Assembly: GCA_019694435.1 (NCBI GenBank)
Contig: JAIBBZ010000020.1
Span: 1 to 64,000 of the forward strand
Source of the DNA: Pirellulales bacterium
GTDB taxonomy: Bacteria > Planctomycetota > Planctomycetia > Pirellulales > JAEUIK01
Length of the DNA stretch: 64,000 bases
Direction: 5' to 3'
Program-made: the position numbers and the translations under genes
Notes under the pieces: model-generated
What the model was told of the DNA's origin: nothing
The model's database searches: none
What the model saw: the letters and a program-made list of their open reading frames with translations, nothing else
Part shown: in pieces, positions 27,301 through 35,307 of the stretch
How positions within the stretch are numbered: the first letter of the stretch is position 1
How the letters are laid out: each line of letters opens with the position of its first letter

Positions 27301-27801
27301 ATGCAGGATGTGGTGCGTGTCCTCGGTGCCGAAGCCCGAGAGGACAACGCGCGAGCGATCGGCGCGTCCGTCGCCGTCGGTGTCGCTGAGATGCAGTAGA
27401 TCGGTGCTGTTGGCCACATAGGCCCCGCCATCGCCGGGCTCAACTCCCGTGGGAATCAGCAGCCCCTCGGCAAACACCTGGGCTTGATCGGAGCGTCCGT
27501 CGTGGTCGCGGTCTTCGAGCACTACCACGCGATCGTGCGGGCGCGCACCGGGCAGGATGTGTGGATACGTTTCGCTGCTGGCGATCCAAAGCCGGCCGGC
27601 CGCGTCGAAGTTGATCTGAATCGGCTTAGCGATGATCGGATCGGCCGCGTACAGATTGATTTCGAACCCCTCGGGCAGCACGAGCGACGACTGTTCGATC
27701 GCCGGGTCGGGATCGGGAATGTCCTTGAGCTGATTCTGGGCGGCGGCCCGGTTGGCCAGCAGGCCGAAGACGATCAGACAAACAAGCGGCCGGCAACTCA
27801 C
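24358..27801 (-). CDS. PVC-type membrane-bound dehydrogenase with HEAT repeats and CxxCH heme site
   Basis: GTG at 27801 gives 1147 residues with a signal peptide (LVCLIVFGLLANRAAAQ). Residues about 35-420 form a glucose-dehydrogenase-like beta propeller (LPEGFEINLYAADP, GRLWIASSETYPH, GPDGAIYIADWYNPIIQHGE). About 430-830 are HEAT-like helical repeats, and a cytochrome c-like domain has CLKCH at 869-873 followed by GRVGPDLVSIG. The C-terminal 170 residues are a beta domain. This is the layout of the TIGR02604/TIGR02603 families, abundant in planctomycetes and thought to oxidise sugars or polyols extracellularly. The start overlaps the SGNH gene's stop by 4 bp (GTGA), so the pair is coupled. 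Confidence 0.9.
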   Translation of the reverse strand: MSCRPLVCLIVFGLLANRAAAQNQLKDIPDPDPAIEQSSLVLPEGFEINLYAADPIIAKPIQINFDAAGRLWIASSETYPHILPGARPHDRVVVLEDRDHDGRSDQAQVFAEGLLIPTGVEPGDGGAYVANSTDLLHLSDTDGDGRADRSRVVLSGFGTEDTHHILHTLRFGPDGMLYFNQSIYIHSHIETPHGVRRLNGGGVWHFRPETLELGVFIRGLVNPWGHAFDRWGQSFGTDGAGGEGINYLLPGATYFTAPGAVRILPGLNPGSPKHCALEIVDGRHLSDDWQGSLITNDFRANRVCRFVVSDDGAGYASREQTELIRSTNVAFRPVDVKQGPDGAIYIADWYNPIIQHGEVDFRDPRRDHVHGRIWRVTAKGRPLVPRIDFAASSTPELLAMLQAPESWTRHFAKRTLKERGVSVIPELAAWSAALDPTTQDYEHHRLEALWTYQSLDVVEPDLLQSLLTARDPRVRAAATRVLRYWHPRISDALELLASRVGDEHPRVRLEAVRALAHVPDPRSIELALNALDAPMDRFLDYALWATSRDLAPVWLPELQAGRLHLAEQPAHFEFALTAVATAEVVEPLLGLLERGAVSEARQASVLDLIGTQGGTDQLRRLLDLVLKSAASEPGKALPLLAALSKASAQRQLQPSGDLSGLTALFATSDEGLRAAALRLAGQWRLEAARSQLAELVAAGDTALPPSSRQAAIEGLVALGGQASVDALAALVDGQRAAEVQTAAVVGIAALDPGRAATLAVQLLQSAAGNVDLATLLNVFVRRNEGTKALLAALTEQQLPPDTAKLALRVVRSAGRELPELIEALNRAGGLGAGPVALSPEQLAELVEVVKTQGDAARGEQIFRRQETACLKCHAIAGAGGRVGPDLVSIGGSAQIDYLVESILVPTKAVKENYHSLVVSTTDGQVFSGVPARQTDTELILRDAEDKEVVIPLESIDEKTPGGSIMPVGLVDTLTRAELVDLVRFLSELGKVGPYTADKARVARRWQAVENTPAMAQMIRYASGDLAAQAHPDLVWRSVYSRVDGTLPVEDLPALRVRAERPPTAYVRAEIEVTTAGPVRLLAGDTTGITFWLDSNKQALATENDLDLPAGRHIVCLAVDASQRTTPLRLELADAPNSPARAEWVTGK

Positions 27802-29015
27802 TTCTTCACCTCCCGTGTCAGGCGGTAAACGTGCGGCGCGGGGCGCCGCAGCGCGGCAATCTGGGCCTCTTGGGCCGCAACCAAGGCATCGAACTCGGCG
27901 ACTTCCTTGGCGTTCTGGCCTTGCTCGTGTTTGCGGAAACCGAACAGGTAAGTTTCGTTCTGTGGGCGCCAACGATTGAAGAACAGCTCGTTCTTCTCGC
28001 GGATCGCGGCCCGCAGGCGCTCGACGGCCATGAACTCCGGTCCGCTCGTCAACTCGACGCCCGCGGCCCAAGTGGCCGCGTCGGCCACGATCACCTCGCG
28101 ATCGTCGATCGACAGGCGATAGCGGCCCACGGGCAGGCCGTCGATGGTGAGGGTGCGCGTCGGCGTGGCGAGCGCCGGGCAAGGGCTGCCCTCGGGCGGC
28201 GGCGGCGCCGGCAGCACCTCGTCCGACACGCGAAATTCCGCCAGATCGTTGCGCTGGACCTGCATCTCGACTTCGGTGCCCACGCTTTCGACGACCTGCG
28301 GCGCGTCGCCCCAATCGAGCGAGACACGCCAATCGAGCGGCGGCAATTCCAGGGCCGACTCGATGGCCTGGGAGCAGCGGTAATAGCCGACGGCGCTGAG
28401 ATGAAGGCCGTTCTCGGTCAACCGGCAGCCCTGCCCCATGGGCAGGTGATGAAACAGGTCGATCCAGGCGGCGTGCCGCTCACGGGCCACGCCTTCGAGC
28501 AGCGCGACGTACTCCTCGAGCCGGGCGTTCTGCGGCGCAGGGTCGGGAAGCGGGCGCCCGACGTCCTCGAGCCTGATCGGCGATACGAGCACCAGGCGGA
28601 CCTTGGAGCCGGCCAGCATGTCGAGCATCGACTTCAAGCCGGCCTCGAATTGTTCCAACCCCGCCGATCCGGCGTAGGCCTCATTCGCGCCGTAGGCGAC
28701 GAAAATCACGGTCGGCTTGAGCGACTTGACCAGCTCGCGGAGCCGATTGAAACCTTCCTTCGCCGTGTCGAAGCCGGCGCGGGCGTCGGCCCAGACCGTG
28801 TCGCCGCTCCAACCGAGATTGCGAAACACGAAATTCCGATTCGGCCAGCGCAGCGTGAGCCGTGTCTCGTCATAGCCGTAGTACTGGGCTCGTTCGGCAA
28901 ACGTGCTGCCGACCCAAAGTACGCGGTCATTGTTGACCAGCTCGAACCCCGCGGCGGCGGGCAACTGGGCGCAGGCCAGCACGCAGGCGGCGACGATCGC
29001 GAAAGGAGTCTTCAT
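27798..29015 (-). CDS. Secreted SGNH/GDSL-type hydrolase
   Basis: The ATG at 29015 gives 405 residues with a signal peptide (FAIVAACVLACAQLPAAAG). SGNH blocks are VGSTFAERAQ (Ser37 as candidate nucleophile), NLGWSGDTVWADAR (block II Gly), VAYGANEAY (block III Asn111) and LTENGLHLSAVGY (block V His205). Such enzymes cleave ester or acetyl groups on polysaccharides. A second half (about 250-405) is of unknown fold. It is the upstream partner of the PVC-type dehydrogenase, overlapping by 4 bp. The two together suggest de-esterification followed by oxidation of a glycan; this is inference. The upstream in-frame extension overlaps the DUF2306 gene and is rejected. Confidence 0.85.
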   Translation of the reverse strand: MKTPFAIVAACVLACAQLPAAAGFELVNNDRVLWVGSTFAERAQYYGYDETRLTLRWPNRNFVFRNLGWSGDTVWADARAGFDTAKEGFNRLRELVKSLKPTVIFVAYGANEAYAGSAGLEQFEAGLKSMLDMLAGSKVRLVLVSPIRLEDVGRPLPDPAPQNARLEEYVALLEGVARERHAAWIDLFHHLPMGQGCRLTENGLHLSAVGYYRCSQAIESALELPPLDWRVSLDWGDAPQVVESVGTEVEMQVQRNDLAEFRVSDEVLPAPPPPEGSPCPALATPTRTLTIDGLPVGRYRLSIDDREVIVADAATWAAGVELTSGPEFMAVERLRAAIREKNELFFNRWRPQNETYLFGFRKHEQGQNAKEVAEFDALVAAQEAQIAALRRPAPHVYRLTREVKK

Positions 29016-29152
29016 AGATGCGTCCAACTTGTACGGGCGAGGTACGAGATTCTTCGCCGGCGAATTTGCCCCGCAAACCCTCCACCAAGACTGTAATCGC
29101 CGCTGCAGCGGCGGTCGAGCGGCCGACGGGGGAGCGTCCCGGCGCACGACAG

Positions 29153-29812
29153 TCAGCCGGCCCGCGACAAATTGATCCAGGTTTCGGCCACGATCAGGTT
29201 GAGCACAAACCCGAGCCACGCGACGGTGTCCCAGGCCTCGACAAAGGGCACCGCCAGCGGCGGCGCCGTGAACAGGGCTAAGAGGATGCGAAACGTGGCA
29301 ATTCCCAGCCCGATCGCGTAGGCCCGCAACATCCATTCGCGGTGGCTGCGAACGTCGCGCCGGCGGATGCACCGCCAGGCTTCTGCGAGCGCGATGATGA
29401 ACAGCACGGCGCCCAGCGAAGTGCCTGCCGTGGCGGAGAAACCTCCGAACACCGGCAACACGATCACGAACACCAACGCGCTGCCGACGGCCAGCGCCGA
29501 GCCGAACAAGAAGATTCGCCCGCTCCAACGATGCAGCGCCAGCGAACGTCGGCGCAGGCTCGGCGAAAACTGCAGCGGCCCGGTGATGAGAAACAGCAGT
29601 CCGCCGGCCAGGTGCACGAGCGTGAGCCAGGGACGCCGGGCGTAGCGCACATTGAATTCGTCCAACGGCTCGACGCTGAGCGAAGTCCCCAGCAGCACCT
29701 CGACGACGAAGACACCGCGCAGGACGATGCTGAGCAGCGCGACCAGCGATAAGATCAGGACCAGGGCCGATCCCAACCGCGCGAGCCGTCGGAGCGAAGC
29801 CTGTGAGGTCAT
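29153..29812 (-). CDS. DUF2306-type integral membrane protein
   Basis: ATG at 29812 gives 219 residues with about seven hydrophobic helices. Family-like features are LVHLAGGLLFLITGPLQF, LHRWSGRIFLFG (a conserved His-Arg-Trp at the start of a helix) and a later SHREWMLRAYAIGLG. These repeated His-containing motifs resemble cytochrome b561-like or DUF2306 membrane proteins, which have no proven function. The in-frame extension upstream is Ser/Arg-rich and lacks coding character. It ends 137 bp upstream of the SGNH gene start; co-transcription is possible. Confidence 0.75.
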   Translation of the reverse strand: MTSQASLRRLARLGSALVLILSLVALLSIVLRGVFVVEVLLGTSLSVEPLDEFNVRYARRPWLTLVHLAGGLLFLITGPLQFSPSLRRRSLALHRWSGRIFLFGSALAVGSALVFVIVLPVFGGFSATAGTSLGAVLFIIALAEAWRCIRRRDVRSHREWMLRAYAIGLGIATFRILLALFTAPPLAVPFVEAWDTVAWLGFVLNLIVAETWINLSRAG

Positions 29813-29990
29813 AGAGTTCGTGGCCGACGCCTGAGACCGAAGCCGCCGGGCGGGCATCGCAAGCCGTGTGGCGGTGACCAGCAAAACGACCCCGTGTGCC
29901 CCCCGGCCCGGTGTCACCTTTGGTAGCAAAACGGCCGGCAATTCGCTACGTTTGCTGGACACCTTTGCCGCACCCATCCAGGAAGTGACT

Positions 29991-32039
29991 ATGCGCGGGC
30001 CTTGCCGTGGCGAATACGCCGGAATGTTTGCGATCTTGCTTTGCTTCAATGTCATGCCGCGGCCGACGGTGTGCGCGAAAGACCCGTTCGACGTGGCTGC
30101 CGCGCGGGCCGTGCTGGCCAAGCTCGATTTACGAAAACTCCAGTCCCCCGCAGGCGCCCAGGTCGAGGCGGCGACGCTAGGCGAGTTGCGCGCGACGGTG
30201 CCTTTGGATCTGCGCCGGACCTTCGACTTCTATCGCCGGGCACTGACCGAACAGGGCTGGAAAAAGGCGACCTTCGAAAACGCCGAGCGTGTCGACAAGG
30301 AATACGCCCTGCTGTTCATGCAGCGCGAGAGCTGCACGCTGACGCTGTCGGTCTATCCCGACTACGAAAACAAAGCGCGCAGCACGGTCAACGTGCAAAA
30401 CGCCGGCCCTTTCGCCCCGCAACAGCTTCCACGGCCCAAAGGCACCGAGGTGTTCTACAGCCAGGGCAATACCGTGATGTTGTTGACTACGGCCAAGGTG
30501 CCCGAGATGGCCGAGCAATTGCGCGAGCTGTGGACGGCCGCCGGTTGGCGCGAATATGGCAACGGCGGCGCCGCGGCCGAGACGCCGGATTCGTTCCAGA
30601 CCGATTTTTGTTGCGGCCCCGTCGCGTTGTCGTTGTATATCTCTGTCGCTCCGGCGCAGGGCAATAAGACCTCGATCCAGTACTCGACGCGGATCCTGCA
30701 GGCCGAATTGCCCTGGCCCGGCGACGTGGCCCTGGCCACGTTTTCCGACGGCATGGATCGGCTCGAGGCCACGAGCAAGCGCGCCGTCGACGACCTGGCC
30801 GCGTTCTATCGCGAGCAGCTCGCCGCTCTCGGCTGGCAACCCAACGCCGCGCTCGACAAGGTGGCCGAGGAATACGCCAACGTGGTGTTCAGTCGCGCGG
30901 ACGAGGCCGATCGGCATCTGCTGCTGCACCTGGCCAAGGTGGACGAAGGTACCAAGATCGAGATCGAGCCGATCAACGATGCGACGCTGGCCAAGCTGAC
31001 CAAACCCGACGAGCCGCCGGCGGAAGCCGAAATGCCGGCCGTGGAGCCCGCGCAGATCGTCGCCAGCGCGCGCAGCTTGCCGTTGCCGCCCGGCGCCAAA
31101 CAGGTGAGCTTCGACGCCGAAGACGAGGAAATTCAATACGTCAGCTCGCTGTCCATTCCGGACCTGGCCGATTTCTACCGCGAGCGTCTCGTGGGCGACG
31201 ACTGGAAAGAAGACCGCCGCTTTTCGGTCGTTCACGAGAACGCCGCGTCGTTCGAGTTCAAGGGGCCGCGCGAGGCCGAGATCAACTTCATGATGGTCAA
31301 TACCGGCCTGGGCGAAGGCACGGTGGTGACGCTGTCGACCGAGGGGCTCTCGTACGACGCGCCGGAACAGCCCCTTGCGGCCGATGAGATGCCCGCCGAC
31401 GAAATGCCCGCCGAAGAGACGACAGACACCCCCGCTGCACCGGAAGAGTTGGAACCCGAGGATATCGACGGTCTACCGATTCCCACGGAACTATCGCAAT
31501 ATGCGCAGGAAAGCTCGCAATTTCGCCGCGTGATCACGGCCACGACCGAGGCGCCCTTGGCGAAGCTCGTCGAGTTCTATCGTCGCCATCTGCCTGCCGC
31601 GGGTTGGAAGGAAGTGACCGGGCAGGCCCGCATTGCCGACGATATGGCGCAACTGGTGTTCAGCAAGCAGCAGGACTCGGTGGCGGTGAGCCTGACGGCG
31701 TCCGGGGAGGAGACGCAGATCGAGCTTGCCACCCGCTCGCCCGCCGCGGCCAAGAAGGCCGGTGTGCTGCCCAAGCCCGGCAAGGCGCGAGTTATCTTTG
31801 CGAATGCCGCGGAAGCGGACGCCAAGGTCGATTTCGGCGGCAGTCCGTTCCCGATCAAGGCGGGCATCGGCTTGGAAAAGCCCGACGGGCCTGCATTCGA
31901 TGTCGGACCGGGCAATTACACGGTCAAGGTCACGCTGAAGGGCCAGCCGGTGATCACCGAGAAGATCACGCTGGGGGCGGACGAGACCTGGGGTGTACTG
32001 ATCGGGGAGCAGGGGTTGCTGCCCCTGCGAATCTACTAA
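29991..32039 (+). CDS. Secreted protein with five internal FYxxxL...GW repeats
   Basis: The ATG at 29991, with AGGAAG 6 nt upstream, gives 682 residues. A weak signal sequence (about 8-29) precedes five copies of a roughly 100-residue unit. Each begins with a helix of the type L..FYRR.L...GW (positions about 80-90, 178-186, 272-282, 395-405, 529-539), followed by a beta stretch ending in L.L.V. The second copy has LW in place of FY. Acidic linkers rich in Pro/Glu (340-350, 455-495) separate later copies. The last 90 residues (VIFANAAEADAKVDFGG onward) are a separate beta domain. I know no function; the fold looks like a repeated alpha/beta module. Confidence 0.75.
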   Translation: MRGPCRGEYAGMFAILLCFNVMPRPTVCAKDPFDVAAARAVLAKLDLRKLQSPAGAQVEAATLGELRATVPLDLRRTFDFYRRALTEQGWKKATFENAERVDKEYALLFMQRESCTLTLSVYPDYENKARSTVNVQNAGPFAPQQLPRPKGTEVFYSQGNTVMLLTTAKVPEMAEQLRELWTAAGWREYGNGGAAAETPDSFQTDFCCGPVALSLYISVAPAQGNKTSIQYSTRILQAELPWPGDVALATFSDGMDRLEATSKRAVDDLAAFYREQLAALGWQPNAALDKVAEEYANVVFSRADEADRHLLLHLAKVDEGTKIEIEPINDATLAKLTKPDEPPAEAEMPAVEPAQIVASARSLPLPPGAKQVSFDAEDEEIQYVSSLSIPDLADFYRERLVGDDWKEDRRFSVVHENAASFEFKGPREAEINFMMVNTGLGEGTVVTLSTEGLSYDAPEQPLAADEMPADEMPAEETTDTPAAPEELEPEDIDGLPIPTELSQYAQESSQFRRVITATTEAPLAKLVEFYRRHLPAAGWKEVTGQARIADDMAQLVFSKQQDSVAVSLTASGEETQIELATRSPAAAKKAGVLPKPGKARVIFANAAEADAKVDFGGSPFPIKAGIGLEKPDGPAFDVGPGNYTVKVTLKGQPVITEKITLGADETWGVLIGEQGLLPLRIY

Positions 32040-32074
32040 TCGGCCTTGCCGCACGGTGCCGCCGCTAGTTCGCC

Positions 32075-35000
32075 TTACTCGCCGGCGCCGTTCTGCCTGG
32101 CCTTGGTCAGCAGCTGCTCGGCGCGGCGGAGGGCATCGCGATCACCCATTCGCTGGCAAAGGCTCATAAGACGCTCGAGCACCTGGACGGCCTCGGCGTG
32201 GCGACCGTTCGCGAGCAGCGCCTGGCCGAGCGTTTCTTCGATTACCGGCAGCGATTGCTGCGACCGCTGCGACGCGATTTCGGCCCAATGCAAGGCCTCC
32301 TCGGCCTCACCGGGTGACGGCGCGCCGGTCAGCAAGATACGGGCCAGCGCCTGCGCCGAATCGTAATAGCTGGGGCCGAACTCCTGGCTGCGCCGCAACG
32401 CGTCGATCGCCTTGAGACGATCGCCTCGATCGCGTTCCCAGCACCCCAGCACATACAGCGCCGTGGGATTTCCGGGCATCAGCTCGGCCGCGCGCGGCAC
32501 GTGTAGATTCATCGCCTCGGGGTCCTGCATCTGCACGGCCAACATGGCCCGGTCGAATTGGGCCTGCGCATAACACGGCGCGGCGGCGAGGGCCTCGTCG
32601 AGCAACTGGCACATCGACTCAAAATGGTTTCGCAGCGCGGCCTCGCGCGCCGCGACCCAGCAGGTCAGCGGCGAATCGGGCAGGATGGCCTGCGCGCGGG
32701 CCAGCCGTTCGGCCGCCACGTCGGCCTGGCCAACGCTGATCGCGTCGATGGCCTGCTTCAGCAGCGCATAGGCCAGGCCATGCCGATCGGGATGCCCGAA
32801 CTCATCGAGCGGCTGCAGATCGCCATTCGTGCTCGAACCGGCATAGATGGCCTCGCATCCGAGGTGCGTTTCGCAGATGGCGCTGGCCACCAGGTCCGAG
32901 TTGGCCGCTCCCAGGTATAGTCTCACGCTCGGATCGCGCAGCCGGGCCAGGATCGCGGCGGCGTCGAAGGCCAGCGGTTCGTTGCTGCCGATCACGATCG
33001 CGTCGTCGCGCACGGCGAGCACGTGGGGAAACACCTCGCAAAACGTGGCAAACGTGCGCCGCGTCGGCGCCCAGGAGCACATCAGCCCCCCGGGTTTTAG
33101 ACGGGCGCGGCATTGGCGGAAGAACTCGACCGAATACAAATGGCCGCTGTAGGCGCTGCTGGGCCGCGTGGCGTCGGCTTCGATGATGTCGTAGCGCGCG
33201 GTTCCATCGGCGACGCCGTTGCGGCCGTCGACGATCTGGAGCTCGACGCGTTTATCGGCCAGGAACTGCCGCAGCTCCGGGTATCTTTCGCGCTCCGCCA
33301 CGGCACGGACCAACTCGATCTCGGGCGCACAGATCTCGAACACGCGCAGCCGTTCGACCGAGGGTCGGCAGCCGGCACCCCAGGCCGTGGCGCCCGAGCC
33401 CAGCCCGATGACGGCGATCTCGCGCGGGTCGGGATGAATCACCGTGGGCAGCACTCCGAGCAACATGTGCCCGCCGTCGCCCAGGGGCCGGCGATAAGGC
33501 AGCTCGCTGTGCGATTTGCCGTTGACGAACATGGTCCAGGTGCGCGACGCCGACTCGAACCGCAGCGCGACAATGCCCGAGGCGTCTTCCGCGAACTGCG
33601 CCGGGTGCTGCCTGTCGATGCCATGCCAGCGTCGCCAGAGCCCGTCCTGACCGGGCAAGGCCCAAAAACCGATCAGCAGCGCCGTGGCGAGCAGGGCGAA
33701 CACCTGGCGCGAGCGCTGGATTCGCAGGCCCAGGCCAGCAAACAAGACGCCCAACAGCGTCAGCAAACGCAAGGTGCCTGCCGTACCGCCGGCGTCGAGC
33801 GCGACGAGTCCGACGACGAGGCTGCCGGCCGTGCTGCCGGCGATATTGGCTGCCTGCAGCAGCCCGACGTTGCGGCCGCTGGTCTGTTCGTCATCTTGCA
33901 CGGCCCGTTGCAAAATCGTGAACGACAAGCCCATCAAGAAGGTCGGTACGCCGAGTACGACGAGCGGCAGCACCACGTACAACCGCGCGAGTCGCTGCGC
34001 AAAGTCGGGCCCCGAGAGCATGGGATCAGGATTAAAGGGCTCGGTCGACGTCCAATATTGCACGTACCATTCAAGGCCTGCCGTGTGGGCAGGCAAGTAG
34101 ACGACCGCGCAGATCAAGGCGACCGTGTAGAGCGCCAAGCAGCTTTGGCACAACAGAAACGCCTGCAGCGGGCGCTGGAGCCGCGGCGCATACAACGCTC
34201 CCGCGACACTGCCAGTCGACAGACCGATCAAGTAGATGCCCAGCACGGTTCCGAAGGTGAAAGCCGTGCTCTTGACGGCCGTATCGATCAACCGGAACCA
34301 GACGATCTCCAGTCCCAGGGCACAAAACCCGCTCGTGGCATAGAGCATGCACCACCAGGCCAGCGGCAAGCGTTCGATCACGCCGGCCGTGCAGGCAGTC
34401 CCTGCGGTTTCGTGCACTTGCGTCGCGCTTGTGGCTCTCGAGAACAGCGCGCCCAGGGCCAGGGCCGCGATGCCAGCCAGGAGGTTTAGCGCCATGCCCG
34501 CCGAAACGGCGCCCTGGATGCCCCAGAGCCGAATCAGCAGCCAGGGAGTGATGATGGCGCCCGCCGCGGCACCCAGGCCGTTGACGCCGTATAGCAGACC
34601 GATTTGCCGGGGGGCCGCCGTGGGGTCGGTCACCATGGCCCGTACCAAGAGCGGCAGCGACATCCCCATCAAGGTCGTCGGCGGCAACAGGGCCAGGAAA
34701 TGGGCCAGCGCAATACTCCACGACGTCTCGTAGAGCCAGCCGGCGCGCAAGTACAGCACGTCGTAGTAGAGCCAGATGCTCGCGGCGGCGAAGGCGCCGA
34801 TCCCCAACTCGACGAGGGCAAAGCCTTGGAGGGCGCGGCGGCGCGTGAGCCGTTCGCTGATCAGCCCGCCGGCCAGGCTGCCGATCCCCAGCCCGGCCAT
34901 GAAGGCCGCCACGATCATCGCCACGCTATAGATGCCCACACCGCTGTGCAGGGCCAGGATTCGCTGCCAGACAAGCTGATAAACCAGGGCCGGCACGCCG

Positions 35001-35089
35001 CTGGTGAAGAAGACGAGCATCACCAGCCCCAAAGGCACCGCCGGTTCGCGCAAGGCAGCAGGCTTCGTCAGGGCGGGAACGGCCGGCAT
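32075..35089 (-). CDS. Fusion: membrane transporter-like domain, spermidine synthase-like domain, TPR
   Basis: The ATG at 35089 gives 1004 residues. About 13 membrane helices (20-490) form an MFS-like or speE-associated membrane domain with GVPALVYQLVWQRILALHSG at the N-terminus. From about 500 a spermidine-synthase-like Rossmann domain follows: VNGKSHSE, GLGSGATAWGAG (SAM site, about 560), then DIIEADATRPSSAYSGHLYS. The last 215 residues are TPR repeats. This fused MFS/spermidine synthase type is found in several environmental bacteria; its product is unproven and it may not make polyamines. It converges on the five-repeat gene with 35 bp between stops. Confidence 0.85.
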   Translation of the reverse strand: MPAVPALTKPAALREPAVPLGLVMLVFFTSGVPALVYQLVWQRILALHSGVGIYSVAMIVAAFMAGLGIGSLAGGLISERLTRRRALQGFALVELGIGAFAAASIWLYYDVLYLRAGWLYETSWSIALAHFLALLPPTTLMGMSLPLLVRAMVTDPTAAPRQIGLLYGVNGLGAAAGAIITPWLLIRLWGIQGAVSAGMALNLLAGIAALALGALFSRATSATQVHETAGTACTAGVIERLPLAWWCMLYATSGFCALGLEIVWFRLIDTAVKSTAFTFGTVLGIYLIGLSTGSVAGALYAPRLQRPLQAFLLCQSCLALYTVALICAVVYLPAHTAGLEWYVQYWTSTEPFNPDPMLSGPDFAQRLARLYVVLPLVVLGVPTFLMGLSFTILQRAVQDDEQTSGRNVGLLQAANIAGSTAGSLVVGLVALDAGGTAGTLRLLTLLGVLFAGLGLRIQRSRQVFALLATALLIGFWALPGQDGLWRRWHGIDRQHPAQFAEDASGIVALRFESASRTWTMFVNGKSHSELPYRRPLGDGGHMLLGVLPTVIHPDPREIAVIGLGSGATAWGAGCRPSVERLRVFEICAPEIELVRAVAERERYPELRQFLADKRVELQIVDGRNGVADGTARYDIIEADATRPSSAYSGHLYSVEFFRQCRARLKPGGLMCSWAPTRRTFATFCEVFPHVLAVRDDAIVIGSNEPLAFDAAAILARLRDPSVRLYLGAANSDLVASAICETHLGCEAIYAGSSTNGDLQPLDEFGHPDRHGLAYALLKQAIDAISVGQADVAAERLARAQAILPDSPLTCWVAAREAALRNHFESMCQLLDEALAAAPCYAQAQFDRAMLAVQMQDPEAMNLHVPRAAELMPGNPTALYVLGCWERDRGDRLKAIDALRRSQEFGPSYYDSAQALARILLTGAPSPGEAEEALHWAEIASQRSQQSLPVIEETLGQALLANGRHAEAVQVLERLMSLCQRMGDRDALRRAEQLLTKARQNGAGE

Positions 35090-35307
35090 CCGCGGGTGAT
35101 CTCGAGTCGCAAGGAGCGCAGCGGGTTAGAGTTCCCTTTCTTAGCCGGGGGCTGCAAATTGTCAAACTCGGGGCCACGGGCGGTCGTCTGGCCGGGCCGT
35201 GGAATTCCGCGCCACGGCGGCAGCAAATTTCCCCGCCGCGGCCAGTGCCGGCGAGACGAGCCGGGAGCGAATCGTCCCGGTTTACCTTTCGGACAAGGGC
35301 GTCGAGT

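Noticed and set aside
24151-27399. 1082-residue plus-strand frame
   Set aside because: Lies wholly opposite the PVC-type dehydrogenase and Fur genes, whose domains are certain; composition is of an antisense frame in GC-rich DNA.
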